NCBI GenBank assembly: GCA_025200525.1
Contig: CM045763.1
Location: forward strand, 88,378,131-88,442,130
DNA: 64,000 nucleotides
Origin: Camellia lanceoleosa
Taxonomy: Eukaryota > Streptophyta > Magnoliopsida > Ericales > Theaceae
Direction: 5' to 3'
The position numbers were made by a program, and so were the translations under genes. This document shows, one piece after another, positions 1 through 12,019 of this stretch. Each line of letters opens with the position of its first letter. Position 1 is the stretch's first letter. The notes under the pieces are model-generated. The model worked only from the letters and a program-made list of their open reading frames with translations. It was not told the origin of the DNA and made no database searches.

Positions 1-414
1 CCCAGAAAGAAGGACCCAGATTCAGATCCAGAAACTAGTTTTTATCTACTTTATTTTCCTTCCAATTTTTACATTTCTTGTTCTTTACATTTCTGTACTT
101 CAAATTCCTGTATTGCATTTTATTCATAGGAGTAGTTTCGAATAGCTTGTTACTGTAAACCTCTACAAGGCTGGATCAAATTATTGTAAGTTTTGATTTT
201 AACTTAATGAAATGCTGCAATTGTTAGTCATTTAATTGTTGTTTACTAAATTCTCCTAAACAAGCCACCAATAAAAGTCCTCTTCATTGAGGTTGAAAGA
301 ACTGAAACACAATCATCTGATAATTGGTTGGCAATTAATCTTCTGTAAGGACTGATTGATCCTTACTAGCATGCTTAAAATTACAATATTAACCTTCAAA
401 AGCCAAAAAAGCCA
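1..414 (+). repeat. 5' LTR of the outer Tat element (3' part only)
   Basis: Position 1 aligns with about 29264 in the 3' LTR, and similarity continues to the ends at 414 here and 34850 there (GCCA and GCA). About 340 bp of this LTR, including its TATA box, lie outside the window. The two copies differ at roughly one base in fifteen over the first 70 bases, counted by eye, so the insertion is not recent. Confidence 0.88.
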
Positions 415-425
415 ATATATATTTT

Positions 426-443
426 TGGTACGCTCAGTGGGAC
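426..443 (+). other. Primer binding site of the outer Tat element
   Basis: TGGTACGCTCAGTGGGAC lies 11 bases after the LTR end. It starts with TGG, complementary to a tRNA CCA end, and resembles the conserved segment after the 5' LTR in Tat-type elements. I did not identify the tRNA. Confidence 0.65.
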
Positions 444-451
444 TAATTAAA

Positions 452-2100
452 ATGACTAGAAGTAGGAGATAAGGAGAAAATGAACGCTTAGAAGAATGTG
501 TGGAAGGAGAGGTAAAGGTACATGATCTAGAGGATAATGTGATAACACATCCTATGGAAACACCTATCTCATCAGAACTTATGGTCGAACAGACCAGTAA
601 TGCAGAACATGTACCATGTGTCCAGAATAGTGGACGAGACCATGGAATTGGACCATCTACTATTCCATCTACTCAGCCAATGAATCTGTGGGGGGCCTAT
701 TAGATGCTATGGGACATCAGTTAATGAACACAATGGAAAGATGGGCAATATCCTTTATGGATCGGATGAATACCCATCAACCAACTAACACAAGGCATGT
801 AGAGGAGATTTCAAATGTTCCTCAGCAAAGATTGGCTAGAAACAAACAACCTATGCAAAGTAATGGACATACTAATGGTCAAACTAGTAATCAAAACTAT
901 GAAAGACCATCACCTCGGTCTTGGTACGAGCCTCTTTCAAGGCCTATGATAAATCAAAATGCCTCATTACTTAACAGTGAAGCCATGCAAATTGGTGGAT
1001 CTGGCTAACACAAGAAAATGGCATGAGAATGTTTCCAAATCCCATGTTCGAAGCCATACCTGGCACAAGGGGGTTCACTAATCCTTTGTTTGAATTTGTA
1101 CCCGGGGGGTTGGAAGGGTTTTCTGCTGCTGGAAGAGACACAACACCTATCCCTCTTGTTACAACACCTTTCACAGGACAGGCTTAGAGAGGTCAACCAT
1201 ACTCTCAACAGCAACCAGCACCACAGGCACAGCCAGTTCCAAATTTACCTCCCTATGGGCCAAGAGGACCTCAGGCATAAAGTTTTCCACCAAATCTTGT
1301 GTTTTTTCCTCCAGTGGTGGTTCAACAAGCACAAAATATGGTTCCTAGGGACCAAATTGCTGATATCGTTAGAGAAATGTGTAGACCTATGGCTCAAGGG
1401 GTTCAAACTCCTATGTATAGGAAACCGTATCTAGAATGGGTGGATAGGGTATATGAATACCCAAGAGGGTTTAGAATACCAAACTTTGCTTTATTTTATG
1501 GAAATGGAAGCCAGTCAACAGTAGAACATATTGCTAGGTTCGCTGCCCAATGTGGTGAATTTACCAATAATGGTTACATGAAGTTAAGACTTTTTCCAAA
1601 ATCTCTAAGTGGGGCAGTTTTTGTATGGTATATTAACCTTACACCTGGCTCTATTCAAACTTGGCAACAAATGAAGGAGGCATTTCATGCCCAATTCTTC
1701 CAAATGGAGCCAGAAGTTTTTATGGCAGATTTGGCAAGGTTGAGTCAAAGGCCTGATAAGAAGACTGTTCAATTTATTACCAGATTCAAAAGAACATGAA
1801 ACAAATGTATGATCATTCTTCTAGAGCCTGAATTTGTGAGATTGGCTCAAAATGGTTTAGAGTTTAAGCTTCGAAAGAAGTTTGACTCAATTGAGTTTTG
1901 AGACTTCATGGAATTAACCTATAAGGTGTCCAGATATGAATCATTACTTGAGGAAGAATAAGACCGAAGTAATGCATCATACAAGACATATTATAGAGAT
2001 CCTAATTATGAGATTGATGCAGCAGAGATTGTAGGAAAAGAGCCTATGATCTGTGAGGCGTTAATTCATAAAGACACTACAATAGATTAGCAGTTTAAAA
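452..2100 (+). pseudogene. gag: gag of the outer Tat element, broken
   Basis: Gag forms the particle shell. The likely start is the ATG at 452, opening with MTRSR, a common start in Tat gag proteins; a stop follows at 470 and the frame then runs on to 703. The reading continues in shifted frames at 688-1008 and 1299-1799. The third piece is the capsid-like core, with VEHIARFAAQCGEF, LRLFPKSLSGAVFVWY and TWQQMKEAFHAQF, the usual motifs of plant gypsy gag. Similarity continues past the stop at 1797 to about 1930. At least two frameshifts and several stops make it nonfunctional. The PBS lies 9 bases upstream. Confidence 0.8.
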
Positions 2101-2279
2101 AGAAAAACCTTCATGGGAAATATTCTTTCGATTTAACAAGGGTAGATGACATTTTTGATCATCTTTCTTGACAAATTTCCTAAAGTTCACCAGTCATACT
2201 GTTGGATTTTGAATTTTAACTCATTTTGGTAACATTAGGAAATTTTCCAGTCATACTGTTGTCAAGAAAGATGTTAGAA

Positions 2280-3645
2280 GTTCACCAGTGAATCGGCATA
2301 GTTTTGTAGACCAAAGGGAAGACTCTGATAAGGAGGCATTGGATGATGATTCTTTAGAGGTGGCTGTCATGCAAAAAATGTATCCTAGATGCAGATTAAG
2401 CTACAAATGGTTGAAAAGGCTCCCGATTGATGGGAGACATATTATAAGGATGTGCAGAGATGCCCTAAACCAACCAGTGCCTACAACAAAAGGCCATACT
2501 CAACTGGTCCTAGACAACAGCCATTCTTGGCTGGACTAATAGCCACTAGAATGCATTCCAAGGGCAAGAGACCTTTACATGAGTTTAAGCCAGCCAACTA
2601 TTACAGAATGAAGGGCAATCATTCTAAGAGAAGACCTGAAGTGGGCTCAAGTTATGGGATCAGAGTTAGAGATTGGCCTTCTAGACTAGCCTCACACAAG
2701 ATGGAAAGTAGCCACCCTCATAGAAGGCCTGAATTAGGCCCAATACAAGGGGGCAGAGCCAAGCAGTGGTCTCTACAAACGGCTTTGAAACTGGCTTCGA
2801 AGGCAGAAAGAGATAGCTCAACAACTGAACTAGTGGATTCATTGGTACCTGGGGTTCTAGATTGGTTTGTCATACAGAACAAGCCTTAGGAAATACCTAC
2901 CTAGAGAAGTATTATTGGAGATCAGGGTAGGATGGTTAAACCTCCCTTAGTGACTCCAAATAATTGGGCGTTACTAAAACATCCAAAAACAAAGGAACCA
3001 AATATGGTCCCTGTAATTTCTAGGTCCCAAAGGAGGAAGATCCAATGAAGGTACACTCAGTACCAAAAGGATCTAAAAGAAAGTGGGGAAAGTTCTTTAT
3101 TGGCCCAGCCAAAAGACCAGACAGAGGGAAGAAAAAGTTTCAAGTTGGATCATAGTCCAAAATCAACTCCTCAAGACAAAAGGAGTTGCAACAAAGAGCA
3201 GTTGGCTAAAATTCACTATGAACTGAAAGCCAAAGAAAGATCCAGTTTAGCAGATCTTGAGAAAGCTTTGATGGAAAACGACAGTGAGATAGAGGGAGAA
3301 GTTGACCTAGGCCAAAGTAAAGAGATGGTTGAGGAGGAAATGTTTGAAGCCTTCATGGCTGAACAAACATTTTTGGTTGAAAAACCAGCAGGAACAGACC
3401 ATTCAAAGGACGTCACTGGTACTGAAGTTCCAGAGTGTAGCATGGAGGATGCTTCTGAGGTAACTGAACAAGTTAGCCTGGAAAAGAAACAAGAGCAGTC
3501 GACAGTTCAATTTGGCTCATTTCTTCTAGTGTCAGTGAATATGGTGCATATATTGCCACAGGAGTTCCAGGTTGAGGATGAAAACCAAGAAGGTCAGGAG
3601 ATTGACCTTATTCCAGTTTCTAGTGAAGACTCACAGGTTACATGA
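2280..3645 (+). pseudogene. Gag-to-protease linker of the outer Tat element, acidic and degenerate
   Basis: Two open stretches (2288-2539 and 2452-2889) and a longer one (3100-3645, 181 codons) lie between capsid and protease. The last is very charged, with clusters such as EEEMFEAF and many Glu, Lys and Gln, and shows no zinc knuckle. Tat elements have long, poorly conserved linkers here, so this is probably the end of gag plus spacer. I recognise no enzyme domain. A stop at about 3643 and a frame change separate it from the protease. Confidence 0.5.
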
Positions 3646-3699
3646 TTCAAGATGAGTCTGAGATAGCCACACCAATGGAAACTGAAGATGAGAGTGAGG

Positions 3700-4375
3700 A
3701 AGTAAGTATTAACCTCTCATATCCTTTTGAGTATCTTACAACATCCATGACATAGCATGTCAAACCCTTGTATATCAAGGCCTTCTTCGATGGGATACAA
3801 ATGAACCGGGTATTGGTGGATAATGGAGCAGCAGTAAACCTGCTTTTGAAATCTTCTTTGAAGAAACTAAGAAAAAGGAACCCCAAATTACCCAAATTAA
3901 TCCCAACCAGCACAACCATTGCTAGTTTTGTTAGAGATAAATAGATAGCTCAGGGTATTCTGCCCATCAACCTGAGTATAGGAACCAGAGATTACATGAT
4001 GACATTCTTTGTTATTCACAGCAATGCTAAGTATAATGCTTTATTTGGTCGGGATTGGATTCACACCAACAAATGTGTGCCTTCCTCTCTACATCAGAAG
4101 ATAATGATGGCCTTGTGCAATGGGGAGACAGAGGAGATCAATGTAGACCCTCAACCTTTTGTCGCTTGTGCTAATTTTGCGGAGGCCAAGTTGTATACTG
4201 AAGGAGTAACACCATTCAGTAGATTAAGAAAACCTAATGGTTCAGCTGAAGTGACGACTGATGAGGAAGTAGCACACTTGAAGCACTTGGTACAGGAGAG
4301 TGCTGATGAAGAATTCGTCATCAAAGATGATAATGATGCCTGGTTGTTGGCAAGAAGGTGAAACCCAAGAAGCCA
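3700..4375 (+). pseudogene. Aspartic protease of the outer Tat element, broken
   Basis: The protease cuts the polyprotein. The segment at about 3780-3850 reads VLVDNGAAVNLL, matching the retropepsin active-site pattern as found in Tat elements, where Asn often replaces Ser or Thr after the Asp. A second conserved piece, YNALFGRDWIH at about 4030-4065, corresponds to the GRDW motif ending gypsy proteases. In-frame stops occur near 3751 and 3942. The next stretch, to 4361, is the charged linker before RT. Confidence 0.75.
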
Positions 4376-5390
4376 AACCGTTGGCTTTAGTTAAGTTCAC
4401 AGCATTGGACTTAAAAGCAATAGTCCAAAAAGTTTAGAAACAAGAGAAGGAAACCAAGATAGTTAGCTATAAGCATAAACAACAACAGGTCAGACCTTTG
4501 GCCTTTGATAAATACTGTGCATTGGACATCGAAAGAAAAGTCCAGGAAATATAAGAGGAAGAAGCCTTATGGACAGACTTTGTCTATGAGGATGAAGGTA
4601 AAGATGTTGAATCAAAGAAACTGGGAGTAGAACAAAGCAAAGAAATTGCTTCGAAGACAAAAGAAATAAAAAAAGAAGCATTAGTGAGTTCTCAGATACA
4701 AGACCCCTGGGAAGAGGTTAACTTAGAGGAAGGTTCTACACAGCCACCCACCTATATTAGTGCTTGGTTAAGTGCTTTTGACAGGGATCAGTTGTTGGTG
4801 GTCTTAAACAGATATAAAGATTGTTTTGCATGGTCTTATAATAAATTGTCAGGATTGGATAGGTCATTAGTAGAACATAGGCTCCCTATGAAGCCTAATT
4901 TCAAGCCATACAAGCAAAAACCAAGAAGGATGAGCCCTGAAGTGATTCAGAAGGTCAAGGAAGAAATTCTTAGGCTTCTTAAGGCAGGCTTAATTAGGAC
5001 AGCCAGGTATGTTGAATGGCTATCCAATATTGTGCCTGTAGTTAAGAATGGTAAAATGAGGGTATGCATCGATTTTAGAAGCCTGAATTTACCAACTCCA
5101 AAAAATGAATACCCCATACCCATAGTAGATTTATTGGTGGATAGTTCAGTAGGGCACAAGATTTTATCAATGATGGATAGACACTCTGGTTATAACCAAA
5201 TCTGCATTGTAGAAGAGGATATCCATAAGACAGCATTCAGATGTCTTGGGAACATTAGCACATTCGAATGGGTTAAAATGCCATTTGGCTTGAAGAATAC
5301 TGGGGCTACATATCAAAGGGCTATGAACACTATCTTTCATAATCTCATTGGAGCATATTTAGAGTGTTACATTGATGACATTGTAGTGAA

Positions 5391-5627
5391 TGTAACGGCC
5401 CAACCCTTCACATGTCATCGATATTGTCCGCTTTGGGCCACGTTCGCACGGATTTGTTCTTCCCAGTGGGTCACCCATCCTAGAACTAAGCATGCTTAAC
5501 TGTGGAGTTCTAATAGGGATCTCACCACTCGGGAAAATGCCTCGATGCTATATAAGGTTCCGGGTTTTTACTTTTATAGCCCAAGAATTCTCCCTCCATT
5601 CCCGATGTAGGACATTGGGGCCTTACA
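5391..5627 (-). repeat. Cassandra 3' LTR (237 bp), shortened inside the 5S-like part
   Basis: The second repeat is 10 bp shorter. The loss lies between the box A-like and box C-like parts of the 5S-derived segment (5459-5521), where the other copy has CTCCAGCTT-like sequence. Box C, GGATGGGTGACCCACTGGG on the minus strand, is closer to the plant 5S sequence here than in the other copy. Confidence 0.88.
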
Positions 5628-5736
5628 ATCCACCCTCATAAGACTACACGTCCCTGTGCAGTAGCTTGCTAGCTCACAAGCCCGCCCACATGCACCGAGA
5701 GACACCAGGGGCCCACACTCGGTATCTGGAGAGTCG

Positions 5737-5748
5737 GCTCTGATACCA
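5737..5748 (-). other. Cassandra primer binding site (tRNA-iMet type)
   Basis: The minus strand reads TGGTATCAGAGC, the standard plant initiator-tRNA-Met primer site, two bases from the 5' LTR. It fixes the element's orientation. Confidence 0.93.
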
Positions 5749-5750
5749 TT

Positions 5751-5997
5751 TGTAACACCCTAACCCTTCACATGTCATCGATATTGTCCGTTTTGGGCCA
5801 CGCCCGCACGAATTTGTTCTTCCCAGTGGGTCAGCCATCCCAGAACTACTCCAGCTTAAGCACGCTTAACTGGGGAGTTCTAATAGGGATCTCACCACCC
5901 GGGAAAAGGCCTCGATGCTATATAAGGGTCCAGATTTTTACTTTTATAGCCTAGCAACTCCCCCTCCATTCTCGATGTGGGACACTGGGGCCTTACA
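5751..5997 (-). repeat. Cassandra 5' LTR (247 bp)
   Basis: This is the full-length copy in the minus orientation. Its 5S-like part at 5819-5891 keeps, on the minus strand, AGTTAAGCGTGCTT (box A), AGTAGT and GGATGGCTGACC with CTGGGAAG (box C). These are the internal RNA polymerase III control regions of 5S rRNA genes. Confidence 0.9.
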
Positions 5998-6470
5998 GTG
6001 AAGTCCCAATCCATGGAGGAACATTTGTTTCACTCGGAAGCAGCTTTTAAAAGAATAAGAAAGTTCAAGTTGAAGCTTAATCCTCTCAAATGTGCTTTTG
6101 GCGTATCAGCTGGAAACTTCTTGGGCTATGTAGTACACAAGAAGGGAATACAGATTGATCAAAACAAAGCCAAAGCTATCATTGAAGCCAGGCCTCCATC
6201 AAGTAAGAAAGAAGTACAAAAATTCCTTGGACAGGTTAATTTTCTTCGAAGATTTATTTCTAATACTGCAAGGAAAACTAAAGTGTTTTCTTCTGTATTA
6301 AGGTTAAAAGATGAAGAGGAGTTTGTGCGGACAGCAGAACATCAAACTGCTTTCGAAGGAATCAAAGCCTACTTGGCCAAACCTACAGTGCTGATGTCAC
6401 CAAAAGGTGATAAGTCCTTAAAGTTGTATATTGCTACAACAAAAGATTCACTGGGAGTTTTCTTAGCCTA

Positions 6471-7741
6471 GGACAATGAAGAAGGCAAAGTGCAAGCAGT
6501 TTATTACCTTAGTAGGTTCTTAAATTCTTGTGAATGTAATATTCAGCTATAGAAAAGTTGTGTCTTGCATTATATTTTGCTGCAATGAAACTAAGATACT
6601 ATCTTTTGCTTACAACTGTCTTGGTAATTGCAACCACAGATTTGGTTAAATATATATTGTCTAGACCTATGTTGAGAGGAAGAATTAGCAAATGCATACT
6701 ACCTTTATCAGAATTTCATCTAGAATATGTCTCCCAAAAAGTAGTAAAATGACAAGTTTTAGCGAATTTCTTGGCAGATCATCCATATCAGACAGAAAGC
6801 CAAGAGATAATGAATCTTGGTATGGTTAGTATTGAACCATGGAAAATGTGGTTCGATGGATCAAAAGCCAACGGTCTAACTAGAATTGGTGTGGTGATTA
6901 AGTCACCACATGGGGTAGAAACCACACATGGCTTCAAAGTGGATAAAATTACTTGTTCCAATAATCAAGCTGAATATGAAGCTTTAATAATGGGATTGGA
7001 AATACTTATTGATTACAAGCTCATGCAGTTGATATATTTGGGGATTCTCAATTGGTGGTTAACCAATTACTATCTTTTGCCTACAACTGTCTTGGTAATT
7101 GCAACCACAGATTTGGCTAAATATATGTTGTCTAGACATATGTTGAGAGGAAGAATTGGCAAATGAATACTAGCTTTATCAGAATTTCATCTAGAATATG
7201 TCCTCCAAAAAGCAGTAAAAGGACAAGTTTTACCTAATTTCTTGGCAGATCATCTATGTCAGACAGAAAGCCAAGAGATAATGGATCTTGGTATGGTTAG
7301 TATTGAACCATGGCAAATGTGGTTCGATGGATCAAAAGCCAACGGTCTAACTGGAATTGGTGTGGTGATTAAGTTACCACAGGGGGTGAAACCACACATG
7401 GTTTCAAAGTGGATAAAATTACTTGTTCCAATAATCAAGCTGAATATGAAGCTTTAATAATGGGATTGGAAATACTTATTGGATTACAAGCTCATGCAGT
7501 TGATATATTTAGGGATTCTCAATTGGTGGTTAACCAAGTGAAAGGAATTTTCAAATGTCAAAGTGCAAGCATGTTGCCATACTATGTTGTTGCACTACAT
7601 TTGCTTTCTCAATTCCATATAGCAAATGTGACTTATGTCCCAAGATTCATGAATAATAAAGCTAATGACGTAGCTCAGAAAGTTTCAAATTTCAGGAGAA
7701 GGGATAACACTCAAATGAACATAAGCCAAACAACATATTAA
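6471..7741 (+). pseudogene. RNase H region of the outer Tat element, with an internal duplication
   Basis: RNase H removes the RNA strand after copying. The gypsy RNase H follows RT and is degenerate, with a stop at 6469. A second, archaeal-type RNase H-like domain follows: MWFDGSKANG at about 6846, then ITCSNNQAEYEALIMGLEIL, then FRDSQLVVNQVKG in the downstream copy at 7508-7545. Two RNase H domains in a row are a known Tat trait. The segment is duplicated in tandem, so the Asp and Glu motifs occur twice, and the second copy has a one-base frame change near 7390. Confidence 0.82.
6597..7538 (+). repeat. 471-bp tandem duplication across the RNase H domains
   Basis: The unit starting ATCTTTTGCTTACAACTGTC at 6601 returns at 7072 and stays alignable to the shared AATTGGTGGTTAACCAA, near 7050-7066 and again near 7521-7537. 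The copies differ by scattered substitutions and short indels. Confidence 0.88.
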
Positions 7742-7879
7742 AAAGTAATACCACCCTTAACTAAAAGGAATGCGGTGTTAGAAGTCAATCATAATGACTT
7801 ACAAGAATAAGATTGGAGGCATCCAATAATGTAGTATCTAGCTGGTCTATCTTCGAAAGCCAGCAGAAAAATCAAATTG

Positions 7880-9079
7880 CCATTTATGCAATACATAATG
7901 TATGGTAATGCTCTTTACAAAAGGGGGGGGGGGGCAGACGGGTTATTATTGGAATGTTTAGGGCCAAAGGAGGCATTGACAGCCATGGCTGAGGTTCATG
8001 AAGGCATCTGTGGTGCTCATCAGCCTGGTGTGACGATAAGATGGCTACTTTGAAGATATTCCTACTATTGGCCAACCATCTTTAAAGATTGCATAGAATA
8101 TGCTAGAGGTTGCTAGGCATACCAAAAGCATGGCATGATAAGACATGTACCCATAATTGATCTGCATGCGGTTGTGAAGCCTTGGCCGTTTAGAGGATGG
8201 GCTATGGATATGATAGGAAAAATACATCCATCCTCTTCGAAGCATCATTGTTTCATCTTAGTGGCCACAGATTACTTCACTAAGTGGGTCGAAGCTAAAC
8301 CATATAAAGCTGTAGACTAGATCAAAGTTATTGGATTCATTAAAGATTTGATCCACAGATTTGGTATCCTACAGACCATAACTGTTGACAATGAGACTGT
8401 ATTTGATGGAAAGATGGTAAAGTCTTTTGTGGCAGAATTTGGAATTAGCCTTGTTAATTCTACCCCCTATTATGCACAGGCAAATGGTCAGGTAGAATCA
8501 TCCAATAAATCCTTGAAAAAAGGAATACAGGGAGTTGTGAAAGACAATCCTAGGGATTGACATAACTTACTATTGGATGTATTATGGGCTTATAGGACTT
8601 CTCCAAGATCAAGTACAGGAGTTACTCCTTATGCCTTGGTATATGGGTATGATGCAGTGTTACATGTAGAAATTAACATCAAGTCCTTGAGGGTAAGATG
8701 TCAGGATCAGTTCGTTCCTGAACAGTACCATCAGAGTATGTGCTTGGAGTTAGAGAATATGGATGAAGTTAGAATTTTGTCATTAAATAACATTCTTTTC
8801 CAAAAGAAGAAAGTAGCCAAAAACTATAATAAGAAAGTCAAGCATATTAGCTTTGATGAAGAGGATTTGGTATGGAAGACAATACTCCTAATAGGAATTA
8901 AAAGCTATAAGTTTGGCAAATGGTTGCCTAATTAGGAAGGACCCTATCAAGTTCATAGAGTTTTGCCGTGGGGAGCATATCATTTAAGAAATTTGAATGA
9001 ATATGTATACCCTAAGAAAATTAATGGCAGGTATTTAAAACCTTAATATCCAACTGTGTGGGAAACACAAGGAGTATAG
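7880..9079 (+). pseudogene. Integrase of the outer Tat element, broken
   Basis: Integrase inserts the DNA copy. The N-terminal zinc-binding part (about 7970-8130) is frame-broken but shows AEVHEGICGAHQPG. The core is clear: WAMDMIGKI (first Asp, about 8200), ILVATDYFTKWVEAKPY, ITVDNETVF (second Asp, about 8385) and YYAQANGQVESSNKSLKKG (Glu, about 8490). LLDVLWAYRTSPRSSTGVTP and the closing GPYQVHRVL and GRYLKP block follow. Stops occur at 8318, 8558 and 8933. The last codons overlap the region where the antisense gene ends at 9136, so the two genes converge. Confidence 0.88.
7924..7934 (+). repeat. Poly-G run in the integrase N-terminus
   Basis: An unbroken G run sits where the integrase frame is lost. 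A slippage change in this run could explain the frameshift. Confidence 0.7.
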
Positions 9080-9135
9080 TAAGTGCTAAACAAAAGAAGC
9101 ATGAAAACACTCAAATAAAAAATAAAGATTTTATT

Positions 9136-11983
9136 TCATAAGGAGTTGAATACATGTAGCCATAGATTGGTCCAAAAGTTAGTACAATGTTTCAATTGTT
9201 CCTTTACAATAGACTCTCTACTCTTTAGAGATGGAAACAACTGAATGGTCGTAGTCATCTCCTGCTTTCGATCAGTCAGTCCTTGGTTGGTGATTTGCAG
9301 CTTGGTGGCAGTTCGATCTAAAGCCAGGTTGACTGCTGATAACTCTTATTCTAGTTGAGCTTTCTTCTCCAACAGTTGAGCTCGAAATTGGGAGACAGAG
9401 GAATGTTGTTCTTTTAAGTCAGACACTTCAACATGTATCTAGGAAACAAATTTCTGGTCTCTCAATAATTTCTCCTCTACAGCTTTGGTAACATGGCAGA
9501 TGTTGATATAAAAGGCAATGGTAGCTGCGGCCTGAGATAAATGACTTGAAATAGTCATGCTGGATTGCTCAACAACCTTGCAGCAATGGAGGAAACCATT
9601 CTTGATAATAGGCCTTTGCAAGGCTTCGAAGGAGATCCTCAAGAAGAATGTCAGCAACTCCAAATAGCTGTCCAAATTTAATGAAGGCAAGGAAGTCCTA
9701 TTGGTGGAGGAGGAGCTTTCAAAAATTTCTAAGAGAGAATCATCAAGAACTAGTGGCTCAGTTTCATTGCTAGCTGTTGGAATGTTAGAAGGCATGTCAA
9801 AAAGGCTAGTTAGTCTAGCTTCGAAAATGTCCACCTCTTCCGTTGACATGGTTGGTGCAGAAAGGGATTTGGTAGAAGGAAGAGATGGCTGCATAGGGAT
9901 AGGAGAGGAAGATGAAGTATCTCTAGCAGTTTCCATAGTCTTGGCTACTAGTAAGTTAAGAGAAGAGGGACTGGAGCTAGGTAGGGATAGTAGACAAGGA
10001 ACTGGTGAATTACCAATGTTTTCTCTAAGGGAATCAGCTATCACTGGAGATGAAGTAATAACTGGAATTTCCTCAAGAGGAGAAGGAGCAGCAAGGCTTG
10101 AAGGGAGAATAAATTAGGCAGAGTTAAAGGATAGAAGAGGAAGGTATGGAATAAAGCCAAAGGATAGGGATGCAGGAATGCTTTGCCTCAAGAAAAGTAT
10201 GAAAAGTTTAGAACTAGGGAGTGAGAGTATTGCTTGAATAGGCTCCATATTTCGAGGTCTTTCAACTTCAGATGAAACTGAAGTAATCCTTATTGAAGGA
10301 GAATGCAAAGTAGTTATTGCTGCAAAAGAAGAAATACAAAGCAATGTTAAGTTTCAGTATCAAGAACTTGTGAAAGGAAATTAGAGACACGAAAGGAAAT
10401 TACTGGTTTCAAAAGTGGTAGCAATGGTTGGAGAGCTGCGAAGCGTATAATGTTCAGCAGTTTGTTGTTTCCTTTTAGTTTCTCTTTAGTGTTCATTAGC
10501 AGCAGCAGCAGCTTCATCCCTAAGCATTTACTGTTGTCTTCTTTTCTTAGCCCTCTGGAACACAATGATTTCTTTAGAATGTTCTGCTTCCACTGCTTTA
10601 ACAGATGCTTCGTGAATGGGGTCCCCAGCGAAATCAGAGAGAGAGACTGTCATTTTTTTCTTCCTTTTTAATGGTGCCTCTTGCTCTTACTCTTTTTCTG
10701 TTTCTTCTTCCTTTACGTAAGCCTCAGGTACCTTTTCTTTAGGATTAAGCAAAAGTTTCCTTTTCCTTTGTTACTTCTGCTTGCTCTTAAGGAGGTTTAG
10801 AGCTTGAGGTCTTTGAAGAGAGTCTCTATGTGAGTCGTCTATGCCACCTACACCAAAGAAGGAACTATAAGTAAAAGGCAAAATTGTCATAAAAGGAGAA
10901 AAGAAAAGAAACAACATTGCATACTTTTCTTCAAAGTAGCTCGAGTAACTCTAGAAGGAGTTGAGGCAGCATAAGCAAACTTTGTAGTAGCCAGGGTAGA
11001 AATTGGGACGGCATGAGCAGTAGAGGAAGTAACCACTCCAGTCCCTTTAGACTTAGCTTGAGGCACGTCTAGTACCATTAATAGATCTTGAGGAGGAATG
11101 GCCAAGTGCACCTCCATAATGGCCATCCACCAGTTCTGGTACCTTTTTAGTATATTGTTTTGAGGTATGAAGGGTATGTACTCAAAGTCAATTAGATCTT
11201 GGATAAATTTGGAAGTTACTTCTTATAATTTGGATCTTCGAACCTTCAAATCTCTAATGGCAAGGCTTAAATTGGACTGACTGCAGAGAGGGATAAGGAC
11301 CTCTTGTGAGAGTCCAAATTGCCTAGCAAATTGGGCAGGACAATAGGGCTCAGAGATGCACTTATAAGCTCTGGGGTTCATAGTACCAATGAATAGTTCC
11401 CTGGGGATCTGAATAGAAGCCCACATATTTTTGTGCTGAGGCATAGAACATGACCTATCACTCAAAAAGGTCCTCAGCCAGGCTGGGCTAATATTGGTAA
11501 CTTCGAAGGGGCAGAAAGTGTGAGAAGAAGGGGAAGTTGGGAGTTGGTGAAAAAAAGAAAAGTAGAAGGCAAAGTTGGAAGGATAAAGTGAAACATTGGC
11601 TAACTTTATACCATGAGTGGTAGGGTTTGGCTCCAAAAAATTTACGTATTTAGACTGTAAATCAGTAAAGTATGCAAAAAGTCAAAGTTGGAGTATCCAA
11701 AATGGGCCTTCTTGATTAGCATCCATGGGTTTTTCAAAAAAAAAGGGAACAAACTCTATAAACATGACCCAAAACACGTATGGAGCTAAGGCCATCTTTC
11801 TTTGCAAAACAAGGGCTTTGGCAAGAGGGGCAAACTCAAGCATGATCCTCTAAGAAGAAATATAGAAGATAAATTTGCAAAGCCAATACAATAAAAAAGA
11901 GAAAAATTCCCTATCAGTCACAGGGCTTTCTCTTTTGTTCTCAACCTTGACAAAGTCACTATAGGATGAGTTCAGAAGGGGGG

Positions 11984-12019
<36 letters not shown>

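Larger units (their letters stand above)
5391..5997 (-). mobile_element. Cassandra TRIM retrotransposon with 5S-rRNA-like LTRs
   Basis: A 607-bp insert with two direct repeats (5391-5627 and 5751-5997), TG...CA ends and the 5-bp target duplication GTGAA (5386-5390 and 5998-6002). On the minus strand each repeat contains a 5S-rRNA-like segment, and the sequence next to the 5751-5997 repeat is a tRNA-iMet primer site. So it is oriented minus, with its 5' LTR at 5751-5997. Small size, no ORF and 5S-derived LTRs define Cassandra. It lies in the RT of the outer element, at the catalytic motif. Confidence 0.93.
4684..6470 (+). pseudogene. Reverse transcriptase of the outer Tat element, split by a Cassandra insertion
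   Basis: RT copies the element RNA into DNA. The first part (4684-5390) has the gypsy RT motifs in order: VCIDFRSLN, PIPIVDLLVD, SMMDRHSGYNQI, MPFGLKNTGATYQRAMN and the catalytic YIDD at the insertion edge. The second part (5998-6470) carries LNPLKCAFGVSAGNFLGYVV and VQKFLGQVNFLRRFI, the thumb region and the lead into RNase H. The Cassandra element at 5391-5997 separates them, with GTGAA on both sides. Apart from the insert this is the best-kept part of the element. The linker at 4376-4683 has stops. Confidence 0.9.

Noticed and set aside
5459..5891. Genuine 5S rRNA genes
   Set aside because: Both segments lie in LTRs of a TRIM element, lack the ends of the 120-base 5S gene and are diverged.
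9439..10117. Plus-strand frame 9701-10117 as a sense gene
   Set aside because: It is the shadow of the minus-strand antisense gene, which links to conserved pieces upstream; the plus frame has no motif.
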